From the NCBI GenBank assembly GCA_903874975.1, contig CAIQUL010000323.1, positions 1-64,000 on the forward strand: 64,000 nucleotides of DNA. Direction: 5' to 3'. A model generated the notes under the pieces. That model was not told the origin of the DNA. It saw nothing but the letters and a program-made list of their open reading frames with translations, and made no database searches. The translations under genes were made by a program, and so were the position numbers. This DNA comes from an uncultured Chthoniobacter sp. Lineage in GTDB: Bacteria > Verrucomicrobiota > Verrucomicrobiia > Chthoniobacterales > Chthoniobacteraceae. Each line of letters starts with the position of its first letter. Position 1 is the first letter of the stretch. Positions 41,477-50,418 of the stretch are shown here, one piece after another.

Positions 41477-42553
41477 ATGAACACCGCCGAACGCGCCCAC
41501 CACCTCGCTGCCGCCGCGGCACGCTTCCCATTTCTCGGCCGCACGACCGCGGACGAGCTGCTCGCGCTGGTGCGCGCGGAGTTCAGCCATGCGGAGGCGC
41601 TGGATGATTTCGTCCCGTACGGCGGACACTTCGCAAAAGTGCTGGCGGTGGAGACGATCCTCCACGTGGTCAGCGCCAACACTCCGGCAGCCGGACTGCA
41701 AAGTCTGATCCGCGGACTGCTGCTGGGCGCGCACAACCTTTGCAAAACTCCCTCCGCGGGCCTGCCGGAGATCGGTGAGTTTCGTGCCGCGCTGCCGGCG
41801 GAACTGACGGCGCGCGTGGAAATCGCCGGCGAACTCCCCGCCGACTGGCTCGCCCGCGCCGACGCGCTGATCGTCTTCGGCCACGACGCCACGATCGCGC
41901 ATTTCCGCACCCTTGCGCGACCTGAGCAGCGCTTCATCGCGCACGGCCACCGGCTGAGCTTCGGCGTGGTCTTCGACGACCCGGCGCACGCATCCGCGCC
42001 GCTCGCCGCGCGCGATGCCTCGCTTTTCGATCAGCAAGGCTGCCTTTCACCGCATGTTTTCTACGTGGCTGGAGACGCCCGCGGCTATGCGGCCCGGTTG
42101 GCGGAAGAGATGCGCGCGTTTCAAGAGCGGGAGCCGCGCGGAAAGATCGCCCTCGCCGAGGCCAACGCGATTCGCACGCGCCGCGAGGATCTCGCCTTCC
42201 GCGCCGCCCAGGGCGAGCCGATCACGCTGTGGCAGAGCGAGGCCTCGACGGCGTGGACGGTGGTGTGCGACGCGCGCCCCGGCTTTCCGCGCTCGCCGCT
42301 GAACCGCTTCGTCTTCGTCAAGCCGCTGCCCACAGATTTCGGTGCGGAGTTGCGCGAGGTCCGCGCACACTTGAGTTGCGCCGGGTTCTGGCCCGCCACG
42401 CTCGCGCACGCCCGCACGCTCGCGCCGCTCGGCGTCTCCCGCCTTTGCCCGCTCGGGCAGATGCAGGAGCCGCCGTGGACGTGGCTCCAGGACGGCGCGC
42501 CCGCGCTCGCGCCTCTGGTGCGCTGGGTCGGCACGGAAGGCGCGCGCGAGTAG
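41477..42553 (+). CDS. LuxC-like acyl-CoA/acyl-protein reductase
   Basis: [99 protein letters not shown]. Confidence 0.85.
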   Translation: MNTAERAHHLAAAAARFPFLGRTTADELLALVRAEFSHAEALDDFVPYGGHFAKVLAVETILHVVSANTPAAGLQSLIRGLLLGAHNLCKTPSAGLPEIGEFRAALPAELTARVEIAGELPADWLARADALIVFGHDATIAHFRTLARPEQRFIAHGHRLSFGVVFDDPAHASAPLAARDASLFDQQGCLSPHVFYVAGDARGYAARLAEEMRAFQEREPRGKIALAEANAIRTRREDLAFRAAQGEPITLWQSEASTAWTVVCDARPGFPRSPLNRFVFVKPLPTDFGAELREVRAHLSCAGFWPATLAHARTLAPLGVSRLCPLGQMQEPPWTWLQDGAPALAPLVRWVGTEGARE

Positions 42554-42593
42554 AGAGTTGCAATTCGCCCGGGCGCTTCGCATTTTTCCCGGC

Positions 42594-42812
42594 ATGTCGA
42601 AAGAAGACGCGATCAAGACGGAAGGCGTCGTCCAGGAAGTTCTCCCCGGAACCATGTTCCGCGTGAAGCTGCCGAACGGCACGCTGGTTCTCGCCCACAT
42701 TTCGGGCAAAATGCGCAACCACTTCATCCGCATCGTGCCGGGTGACAAAGTCGAGATCGAGTTGTCGGCTTACGATCTGTCCAAGGCGCGCATCATTTTC
42801 CGCGAGCAATAA
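42594..42812 (+). CDS. infA: Translation initiation factor IF-1
   Basis: [69 protein letters not shown]. Confidence 0.97.
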   Translation: MSKEDAIKTEGVVQEVLPGTMFRVKLPNGTLVLAHISGKMRNHFIRIVPGDKVEIELSAYDLSKARIIFREQ

Positions 42813-42881
42813 GCGCAACGCCGGGACGCCAGCCGATTTCATTTCCAGAAACCTAAACAACGCAGCAACCATCCACGCATT

Positions 42882-43250
42882 ATGTCCGACGAAACGAATT
42901 CCAAACCCGAGGCGAACAATCTCGAAAACGCCAAGGCCCACGCCAAAGAGGCGATGGACTCCACCAAGGCCCACCTGAAGGAGGCGGTCGATAGCTCGAA
43001 AGAGCACCTCAAACACGCGGCGGACGACCTCCGTGCGGCGGCCGAAGCCAAGGCGCGCGAACTGCGCGAGTCCGCGACCGCGAAGACGGCGGAATTCCGC
43101 GGGCGTGCCGAGCAAACCTACGGCGAGACCCGGGAGCGGGTGCGCACGCTGCAGGAGGATGGCGAGGCCTACGTCCGCGAGAATCCGACGAAAGCGGTGC
43201 TGACCGCCGTGGCTGCGGGCTTCGTGCTCGGGCTGATCTTCCGGCGCTAA
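42882..43250 (+). CDS. DUF883/ElaB/YqjD-like membrane-anchored protein
   Basis: Amphipathic helix-rich then YVRENPTKAVLTAVAAGFVLGLIFRR. Confidence 0.8.
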   Translation: MSDETNSKPEANNLENAKAHAKEAMDSTKAHLKEAVDSSKEHLKHAADDLRAAAEAKARELRESATAKTAEFRGRAEQTYGETRERVRTLQEDGEAYVRENPTKAVLTAVAAGFVLGLIFRR

Positions 43251-43260
43251 GCCCGGCGCA

Positions 43261-43686
43261 ATGCCCGACCCCACGACCGAAGATTTCCGCGCGACGGAAG
43301 CCGCCGGAATCTTCGGCCACCTCACCGCGCTCCTCTCCGCGAAGCTCGCGTATCTGCGGGCGCGCCTGGAACTCGTGGGCCTGGAAGGCCGGGAGGCCGC
43401 CGTGCATTACGGCGTCATCCTGGCCCTCGCGCTCGGCGGGTTGATCGTGCTGGTCTTCGGCTACTTCTTCCTCGTCATCGCGCTCGTGTTTCTCGTCGCG
43501 CATCTCCTCGGCGGGGCGACCGCGTGGATCTGGGTGACGCTCGGCGCGGCGTTGCTGCACTTCCTCGCGGCGGCAGTGCTGCTGGTCGTGGCGAAAGCAC
43601 GGCTCGGTGCGCCGATGTTTGCCGACTCACTCCATGAACTCAAACAAGACCAGGAATGGCTAAAGACCAACGCAAAGCCGAACTGA
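43261..43686 (+). CDS. YqjE/holin-X-like membrane protein
   Basis: LTALLSAKLAYLRARLELVGLEGREAAVHYGVILALALGGLIVLVFGYFFLVIALVFLVAHL; follows DUF883-like gene. Confidence 0.75.
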   Translation: MPDPTTEDFRATEAAGIFGHLTALLSAKLAYLRARLELVGLEGREAAVHYGVILALALGGLIVLVFGYFFLVIALVFLVAHLLGGATAWIWVTLGAALLHFLAAAVLLVVAKARLGAPMFADSLHELKQDQEWLKTNAKPN

Positions 43687-44042
43687 CCGCCGAACTCGCC
43701 CTCGCCCGTGGCCGCCTCTCGGCGAACCTCGACGCGCTCCGGCGCGACCTGGATTTTTCCACCCGCGTGAAAGGCGCAGTGATGAGAAATCCGGCCACGT
43801 GGGTGGGTGGCGCGACACTCTTCGGCATGCTCCTCGCCAAGCTCCCCGCGCGGCGCAAGAAGATCGTCGTCACGACCGACGGAAACCCGGCCAAGCTCGG
43901 TACGGCCGGCAAGACCGGTCTGCTCCTCGGCGCGCTGAAAATCGCCTTCGACCTCTCCCGTCCCGCGCTCGCGAAGTGGGCCGGACAGCGGGTGGCCGAC
44001 TACATGGACGGTGCGAAACCGAGCGGGCGGGCGCGGTCATGA
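43656..44042 (+). CDS. Small protein of the YqjD/YqjE cluster
   Basis: Overlaps preceding gene; MAKDQRKAELTAELALARGRLSANLDALRRDLDFSTRVKGAVMRNPATWVGGATLFGMLLAKLPARRKK. Confidence 0.7.
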   Translation: MAKDQRKAELTAELALARGRLSANLDALRRDLDFSTRVKGAVMRNPATWVGGATLFGMLLAKLPARRKKIVVTTDGNPAKLGTAGKTGLLLGALKIAFDLSRPALAKWAGQRVADYMDGAKPSGRARS

Positions 44043-44106
44043 TTCGCCCGCAGATCCAGCACCCATCAGCTTTGCTGGCCGGTGAACGAAGTTTCGTTTA
44101 CAATTC

Positions 44107-45378
44107 ATGCGCGCGCCGATAGCTGTCTCGCCGCTTTTCATGGACGATCCCAATCCCCCGCAAACTGCCCGCGTTGCCGTGCCCCGCGCTGTCCCGGTTC
44201 CGCGAGCCGTCCCCCGGGTCGATCCGGAGGAACCCACCGAGCCGGAGGCGATTCCTGTCCCCGAGGCGGAACCGGTCGCCGTCGTGGAGGTGGTGGCGGA
44301 GGAGCCCGTCCACACTCTTACGCACGTGGACGAGTATCTCCGCGTCGCCCAGGAAGCCGGGGCCTCGGACCTGCATCTCGGCATCAACGCCCAACCCATC
44401 TGGCGGCGGCACGGCCTGCTCGCACCCATCTGGTCGCAGGCGGATACCCTCACGGCAGAAGACACGAAGACCCTGGCTTGGAACTTCCTGAGCGACGCCC
44501 AGAAAGAACTCCTGGCCGCGCGGGGCGATGTCGATTTTGCCTACGCGACGGATTTCGGACGCTTTCGCGCCAGCGTGGTGCGCCAGCGCCTGGGAATCGA
44601 CATCGTCTTCCGGGTCATCAGCACAAATCTCCGCTCGATGGACGATCTCGGGCTCCCGGAATCGCTCAAGCTGCTCACCCAGTACCACAATGGCCTCGTG
44701 CTCGTGACTGGGTCCGTGGGTTCGGGTAAATCCACCACGCTCGCGGCCCTCGTGGACGAGGTGAACAAGACGCGGCACGACCACATCATCACGCTCGAAG
44801 ATCCGATCGAATACATCATCGAGTCCAAGGGCTGCCACGTGACCCAACGCGAAGTCCACACCCACACCAAATCCTTCGGCGCGGCCTTGCGCGGCGCACT
44901 GCGCGAAGATCCCGACGTCATCATGGTGGGAGAAATGCGCGACCTCGAAACCATCTCGCTGGCGATCACCGCGTCGGAAACCGGCCACCTCGTGCTCGGC
45001 ACGCTGCATACCGGCAGCGCGGCACGCACTCTCGACCGCGTGCTCGATGTCTTTCCCATCGATCAGCGCGAGCAGATTCGCATCATGGTCAGCGAGTCTC
45101 TGCGCGGCATCGTTTCCCAGCAGCTCATCCCGCGAAAAGACGGGGATGGGCGCGTTCTCGCCATGGAAATCCTCACCAACACCCCGGCCGTCGGAAACCT
45201 CATCCGTGAAGCCAAGACCTACATGCTGCCCGGCGTGATGCAGACTGGGAAGAAGCAGGGCATGAAGCTCATGGACGACAGCCTGATGGAACTCTACGAC
45301 AACGGTCTGATCTCGCAGGAGGAAGCTTACGTTCGCGCGGAGCAAAAGGCGCTCATGAGGCAACACTTTGCGCATTAA
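44107..45378 (+). CDS. pilT: PilT-like type IV pilus retraction ATPase with Pro/Glu-rich N-terminus
   Basis: EAGASDLHLGINAQPIWRRHG, Walker A GSVGSGKST, GEMRDLETISLAITASETGHLVLGTLHT; start uncertain. Confidence 0.92.
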   Translation: MRAPIAVSPLFMDDPNPPQTARVAVPRAVPVPRAVPRVDPEEPTEPEAIPVPEAEPVAVVEVVAEEPVHTLTHVDEYLRVAQEAGASDLHLGINAQPIWRRHGLLAPIWSQADTLTAEDTKTLAWNFLSDAQKELLAARGDVDFAYATDFGRFRASVVRQRLGIDIVFRVISTNLRSMDDLGLPESLKLLTQYHNGLVLVTGSVGSGKSTTLAALVDEVNKTRHDHIITLEDPIEYIIESKGCHVTQREVHTHTKSFGAALRGALREDPDVIMVGEMRDLETISLAITASETGHLVLGTLHTGSAARTLDRVLDVFPIDQREQIRIMVSESLRGIVSQQLIPRKDGDGRVLAMEILTNTPAVGNLIREAKTYMLPGVMQTGKKQGMKLMDDSLMELYDNGLISQEEAYVRAEQKALMRQHFAH

Positions 45379-45380
45379 AA

Positions 45381-45443
45381 GCATGAAGGTTGAAAAACCC
45401 GCCGGTTGGCAGTGCTTCATCCTTCATCCCTCAGCCCTCAGCC
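45381..45443. repeat. Inverted heptamer arrays upstream of second pilT
   Basis: GCATGAA GGTTGAA (45381-45394) and TTCATCC TTCATCC CTCAGCC CTCAGCC (45416-45443). Confidence 0.75.
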
Positions 45444-45453
45444 TTTTCTTCCC

Positions 45454-46533
45454 ATGGCCTACATCGACCAATTTTTCGAAGTCCTGATCGCCGAGGGTGC
45501 TTCCGATCTGCACCTCGGGCAAGGTCAGTCGCCAAAAATCCGCCGCCACGGCGAGGTCGTGGCCATTCGGGAAGAGGTGCTTTCTCATGATGAGATGGCT
45601 TTCATGATGAGCGAAATCAGCGGGGCGGATCGCTGGGAAAAGTATCTTGCAGGCGGGGATTTGGACTTCGCTTACGAGATGGACGAACACTCCCGGTTTC
45701 GCTGCAACTTTCTGAAACAGACGCACGGCTTCGGTTGTGTCTTCCGTCTGATTCCCACGAAAATCATGACGCTGGAACAGCTCGGCATCCCCGCCGTGGT
45801 CAAGGAGTTTGGCCATCTCCGCGGCGGTCTGGTGCTCGTCACCGGGCCGACCGGTTCCGGAAAATCGACCACGCTTGCCGCCCTCATCGACTACATCAAT
45901 GAGAACTTCACGCGCCACATCATCACCGTCGAAGAACCCATCGAGTTCGTGCACAATAACAAGCGCTCGATCATCACGCAACGCGAGGTGCCGGAGAACT
46001 CGATCTCCTTTCCCCAGGGGCTGAAGGCCGCGCTGCGCGAGGATTCCGACATCGTGCTGGTCGGAGAGATGCGCGATCTCGAAACCATCCAGCTTGCCCT
46101 TACGGCGGCGGAGACGGGTCTGCTGGTCTTCGGAACCCTGCACACCAATAACGCGCGCAAAACCGTGGACCGCATGATCGACGTTTTCCCCAGCGACCAG
46201 CAGAGCCAGGTCCGCACCATGCTGGCGAGCTCGCTGCGCGGCGTGGTTGCGCAGTTGCTTTTGAAGAAAACGCCCGAGGCCGGCGGGGGTCGGATCGCAG
46301 TGAACGAAATTCTCGTCGTGAACAGCGCGGCATCCGCCATCATCCGCGAGGGGGCCACGCAGAAGCTGCAGGATGTCATCGTCGGCGGAAAAGGGCAGGG
46401 GATGCAATTCATGGACGACGCCATCTGGAGCGTCATGCAGCAGGGCATCGTCACTCCGCACGAAGCCTACATGAAGGCGATCGACAAGAATCGGTTCCGC
46501 GTCTTCCTCCCGCCGGAGGACAGCGGGCTGTAG
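45454..46533 (+). CDS. pilT: PilT/PilU-like type IV pilus ATPase (second copy)
   Basis: AEGASDLHLGQGQSPKIRRHGE, GPTGSGKSTTLAALIDYINE, GEMRDLETIQLALTAAETGLLVFGTLHTNNA. Confidence 0.94.
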   Translation: MAYIDQFFEVLIAEGASDLHLGQGQSPKIRRHGEVVAIREEVLSHDEMAFMMSEISGADRWEKYLAGGDLDFAYEMDEHSRFRCNFLKQTHGFGCVFRLIPTKIMTLEQLGIPAVVKEFGHLRGGLVLVTGPTGSGKSTTLAALIDYINENFTRHIITVEEPIEFVHNNKRSIITQREVPENSISFPQGLKAALREDSDIVLVGEMRDLETIQLALTAAETGLLVFGTLHTNNARKTVDRMIDVFPSDQQSQVRTMLASSLRGVVAQLLLKKTPEAGGGRIAVNEILVVNSAASAIIREGATQKLQDVIVGGKGQGMQFMDDAIWSVMQQGIVTPHEAYMKAIDKNRFRVFLPPEDSGL

Positions 46534-46790
46534 CCTGCAAAGCTCCCAAAACCGGGCGTCCCGGAAGGGGGTTTCCAGCTTTCTCCGGCCAGTGCAGCAG
46601 CCAGCCGGGACCAAGTTTTCCCAAGGCCAGATGGCTGCGACGGTTGCTGCGCTCACCCACCGGGTGAGTCAGAAAAATTTCGTCAGCCGTTCCTTTCGTG
46701 TCGTTTTGTGTTTTTCGTGGACACTCCATCGCCGCTTTTAGGCTGACAGACTTGCTTCGCCCTTCCCTATTCTGTGATTCCGTTCCCTCC

Positions 46791-49268
46791 GTGACCGACC
46801 TCCTGCTCCGCATCTTCGGTGTGAAAATCGAGAACGCCGCGAACATTTCCGGCGTGCAGGTGGTGCTGCGCAATACCGGGTCGGTCGGTTGGATCATCCT
46901 GCTCGCCCTGCTGCTCGGCGCGATGACTTGGTGGAGCTACTGGCGCGATACGCGGGAGTGGGTCTCGCCCGCGCGCCGGCGGGTGCTGACCACCCTGCGG
47001 GTGCTGCTCTTCACGCTGCTGCTCCTCGTCCTTTTGCGGCCGGTGCTGGCTTTCACCATCGAGGGCACGATCCGGCGCACCCTGATCAATCTCATCGACA
47101 ACAGCGCGAGTATGAAGATTGCCGACCCGCGCTTCGACGCGGCGGACTTGAAGCGCGCCGCGCTCGCGCAGGGCGTGCTCGATATTCGCAAAGGGCTCGA
47201 CCAGTCGCTCGACGCGGGCAAAGCGGTGGCGTTGAAAACCGTGCCGCGCGTGGACCTGCTGCGTGGCGTGCTGCGCAATGACGACCTCGGACTGCTGGAA
47301 AAGTTCGCCAAGGCGTACGACGTGGACACCTTCACCTTCGGTGCCACCCTCGCGGAAGTGACCACAGCGGGCGGGTCGCCCGCGGAGACTGGAACAGGCG
47401 GGTCGCCTGCCCCACTAGCCCCGCCCGACCCGCGCGCGTGGGTGGACAAGCTCGATCCGAAAAGCCAGACCACGGCCATCGGCGACGCCCTCCGCGAACT
47501 GCTCGAGCGCAAGCGCGGCCAGCCGCTCGCGGGCATCTTCCTCGCCACCGACGGCGCGAGCAATCTCGGCACCCAGCCGCTCGAAGCCGCTCGCCTCGCC
47601 CGCTCGGACGGCGTGCCGCTTTTCATCTACGGCGTCGGCATCACCTCGCCGCGCGACATCATCGTGGCGAACATGTTTGCGCAGGAAGTGGCCTTTGTGA
47701 AAGACGAGCTGCCCGTGACCGTGCGCGTGCGCGGCCAGGGGATGCGCGGCGAGACGGCGAAGATCACCCTGCGCCTCGGCACCGAGGTCGTGGCGAGCAA
47801 AGACCTCACCTTTACCGACGACGAAGAGCAGACCGTGCCGCTGCCGTTCACGCCGAAAAATGTGGGCGAGTTCGAGTTGAGCGCGTCCATCACGCCGCGC
47901 GACGATGAAGCGGCGAAGGACAACAACGCGGTGACGCAGCGGCTCAAGGTCATCGACAGCAAAGTGAAGGTGCTGATGGTCGAGGAGTCGCCGCGTTGGG
48001 AGTTCCGCTACCTGCAGGCCGTGCTCCTACGCGACCGCCGGCTCGAAGTGAAATGCTGGCTGCAGGAGGGCGAGCCGGCCATCACCGAAGGCGAGGGCTC
48101 GCCCTACGTGAAGGCCTTCCCGTCGACCAAGGATGAGCTTTTCAAATACGACCTCGTGGTCCTCGGCGACGTGGCCCCCAAGGCGCTCGGCGAGGAAGCC
48201 ATCGGGTGGCTCGGGGAGTTCGTCTCGAAGTTCGGCGGCTCGGTCCTTTTCATCGCGGGCAACAAGCACAACCCCGCCGCGTATCGTGGCACGGTGCTGG
48301 AGAAAATGCTGCCCGTGGAACTGGGCGAACTCGCCGCGAAACCGGCCGGCCCCGAGCGCCCGACCACACTCGAACTCACTGCGCAGGGCCGCACCAGCCC
48401 GATGCTGAAACTCTCGCCAAAGGACGACGAGAACATGGCCATCTGGAAACGCTTCACGAAAGTCTATTGGGTCGCCCGCGTGACCCGCGCGAAGCCTGCC
48501 GCGCAAGTCCTGCTCCAGGATGCCGACGCCACGAAAGCCACGCGCTTTGGCAAGATGCCCGTGGTCGCACAGCAGCAATACGGCCTCGGTCAGGTGCTCT
48601 ACTTCGGCACGGACAACACCTGGCGCTGGCGCAAAAATGCCGACGAGCGCTTTTACCCGATCCTGTGGGGCCAGGTGACGCAGAAGCTCGGCCTCGCGCA
48701 CCTGCTCGGCGGATCGAAACGCACGCAACTCAGCGTGGACAAAAAGAGCTACAACACCGGCGACCGCGTGGCCGTCTATGCGCGGCTCTACACCGCCGAC
48801 TTCAACCCCGTGAAGGACGCCACCTTCGAGGGCGGTTACAGCGTGAAGGCTGCGGCCGCCGGACCCGACGTGCCGGCTGGTCCGCGGCAGGAGGTCACGC
48901 TCCGCGCCGTGCCCGAGCAGCCCGGCATGTATCGCGGCGACTTCACCGCGCTCGCGCCGGGCATACATCGGTTTGCGGTGAAAGGCGACGACGTCACGTT
49001 CATCGAGTTTACCGTCGCCGAGCCGGCCTTCGAGCTGGGCGAGACGGCGATGAACGAAGCCCTGCTCAAGCAGATGGCGGAGATCAGCGGCGGCGGATTT
49101 TTCCGCGAGGAAACGCTGGTGAAACTCCCCGAACTCATCGCCACAAAAACCGAGCGCGTCACCAGCATCGTGGATGCCGAGCTGTGGTCCTCGCCGCTCT
49201 ACTTTGCGCTGCTCCTGATCGTCGCGGCCCTGGAGTGGTATCTGCGGAAGAAGGCGCAGTTGAAGTGA
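46791..49268 (+). CDS. Membrane protein with VWA/glutamine-amidotransferase-like domain (BatA-like)
   Basis: NTGSVGWIILLALLLGAMTWWSYWRDTREWVSPARRRVLTTLRVLLFTLLLLVLLRPVL; LINLIDNSASMKI; AGIFLATDGASNLG; C-terminal TM; GTG start likely. Confidence 0.82.
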   Translation: MTDLLLRIFGVKIENAANISGVQVVLRNTGSVGWIILLALLLGAMTWWSYWRDTREWVSPARRRVLTTLRVLLFTLLLLVLLRPVLAFTIEGTIRRTLINLIDNSASMKIADPRFDAADLKRAALAQGVLDIRKGLDQSLDAGKAVALKTVPRVDLLRGVLRNDDLGLLEKFAKAYDVDTFTFGATLAEVTTAGGSPAETGTGGSPAPLAPPDPRAWVDKLDPKSQTTAIGDALRELLERKRGQPLAGIFLATDGASNLGTQPLEAARLARSDGVPLFIYGVGITSPRDIIVANMFAQEVAFVKDELPVTVRVRGQGMRGETAKITLRLGTEVVASKDLTFTDDEEQTVPLPFTPKNVGEFELSASITPRDDEAAKDNNAVTQRLKVIDSKVKVLMVEESPRWEFRYLQAVLLRDRRLEVKCWLQEGEPAITEGEGSPYVKAFPSTKDELFKYDLVVLGDVAPKALGEEAIGWLGEFVSKFGGSVLFIAGNKHNPAAYRGTVLEKMLPVELGELAAKPAGPERPTTLELTAQGRTSPMLKLSPKDDENMAIWKRFTKVYWVARVTRAKPAAQVLLQDADATKATRFGKMPVVAQQQYGLGQVLYFGTDNTWRWRKNADERFYPILWGQVTQKLGLAHLLGGSKRTQLSVDKKSYNTGDRVAVYARLYTADFNPVKDATFEGGYSVKAAAAGPDVPAGPRQEVTLRAVPEQPGMYRGDFTALAPGIHRFAVKGDDVTFIEFTVAEPAFELGETAMNEALLKQMAEISGGGFFREETLVKLPELIATKTERVTSIVDAELWSSPLYFALLLIVAALEWYLRKKAQLK
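47367..47409. repeat. Two palindromes inside a coding sequence
   Basis: gcgggcg-ggt-cgcccgc (47367-47383) and caggcg-ggt-cgcctg (47395-47409), encoding GGSPAETGTGGSPAP. Confidence 0.75.
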
Positions 49269-49306
49269 GCGGACTGATTGCTGGAGCAGGTTGAACCTTC
49301 CATACG

Positions 49307-49466
49307 CGTGGCATCCTGAGCGGAGCAGAGGGGCGAAAAGACGGGCGTAGCGCAGTCGAAGGACCTCGTGAAATCTCCAGCGACGTCGCCCGTGACTCCA
49401 CGGGGTCCTTCGACTGCGTTCCGTCCCGCCTTCGCCCGCACGGAACCCCCCTCAGGATGACACGCA
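49307..49466. repeat. Inverted pair of the CATCCTGAG...GTCGAAGGACC repeat
   Basis: gcgtggcatcctgagcgg..cgcagtcgaaggacct and ggtccttcgactgcg..cctcaggatgacacgc. Confidence 0.85.
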
Positions 49467-49476
49467 ATTTCCCCCC

Positions 49477-49513
49477 TCGTTCCCAAAGTTAGCGCAGCGC
49501 TTTGGGAACGAGA
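49477..49513. repeat. Hairpin ctcgttcccaaag-ttagcgcagcg-ctttgggaacgag
   Basis: Perfect 13 bp arms; related copies at 50173-50207 and 50307-50347. Confidence 0.88.
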
Positions 49514-49530
49514 GAAACGTGAGTGAAAAC

Positions 49531-49828
49531 TCACAACTTCCGCAGAGCCGCGCGAGTCTTTCCGGGATCTTGCCGGCAATCCAGCACCCGATACACGACC
49601 ACAGCGCCTGCGGCGTCGAAGCGGTAATAAACGGCCCACGGAAAACGCCGGGAAAGCATCCGGTGAAACCCGAGAACCTGTCGATGAATGCCCGCGTAGA
49701 GCATCAGCGAATCAATGTCGGAGAAGAGAATTGAGGAAATACCCGCCCAATTCCTCGCCCTGTTGCCCGTAGAAATCCCGCCCATCCGCCAGGTCCTGGC
49801 GGGCGGCGATGAGGATGTGGATTTTCAC
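49531..49828 (-). pseudogene. RelE/ParE-like toxin, frameshifted
   Basis: Frame A: VKIHILIAARQDLADGRDFYGQQGEELGGYFLNSLLRH*; frame B continues FSDIDSLMLYAGIHRQVLGFHRMLSRRFPWAVYYRFDAAGAVVVYRVLDCRQDPGKTRAALRKL*. Confidence 0.8.
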
Positions 49829-50058
49829 ACGGTCTTCTGGCGCAACTCCGCTTTCACCCGCTGCCAGTCGAGCACTTCTTCCCGTCCATCCGACAAACGC
49901 CGCTCCGTCTCCGCCAGAGCCTCCGCATGCCATGCGGGAGAAGCCAGTTCCGCCCCGCCGCCGCCGCTCAACTCATCCCACAAAGTTTCCATCAAACGCA
50001 ATTTCTCTGCGTGCGGCAATTGATCGGCGGCGGCTTCGATTTCGGTCAGCGTGCTCAT
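49825..50058 (-). CDS. Addiction-module antitoxin (RelB-like)
   Basis: 77 aa MSTLTEIEAAADQLPHAEKLRLMETLWDELSGGGGAELASPAWHAEALAETERRLSDGREEVLDWQRVKAELRQKTV; GTGTGA overlap with toxin. Confidence 0.82.
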   Translation of the reverse strand: MSTLTEIEAAADQLPHAEKLRLMETLWDELSGGGGAELASPAWHAEALAETERRLSDGREEVLDWQRVKAELRQKTV

Positions 50059-50172
50059 GGCTTCGAGAGTAGCCGCTCCGCTGCCCGGCTCAAGCCGCGA
50101 GTGCCGAAGTGTGGCCGATCAACGAACGCCGGGCCGCGCTCGGGGCAGGCCGGCGCGACAGCGATTTCTTCC

Positions 50173-50207
50173 CTCGTTCCCAAAGTCAGCGCAGCGCTTT
50201 GGAAACG
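50173..50207. repeat. Hairpin copy 2 (ctcgttcccaaagtcagcgcagcgctttggaaacg)
   Basis: Matches 49477-49513 with few differences. Confidence 0.8.
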
Positions 50208-50306
50208 GATACCGGAGGCGAAACTCTGTTTCGGCGGCAGGCATGTGAGCGTGGGGACCGAGTTCGCGATCAGCGTGCGCCCGGGGGAGACAGAGTCTTG
50301 CCGGGA

Positions 50307-50347
50307 CGAGCGTCTCCCAAGCGCTGCGCTGAACTTTGGGAACGAGA
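50307..50347. repeat. Hairpin copy 3, inverted orientation
   Basis: cgagcgtctcccaagcgctgcgctgaactttgggaacgag is rc-related to the other two. Confidence 0.75.
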
Positions 50348-50418
50348 GTGACAACTGCGCCGCGGCGGAACGGATTCCAAAGTTGCCGCTCGGGCAGGCG
50401 TCGCCCATTCTCCCGACC

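Noticed and set aside
40240-42553. Complete bioluminescence (lux) operon
   Set aside because: Only LuxE- and LuxC-like genes are present; no LuxA, LuxB or LuxD recognisable.
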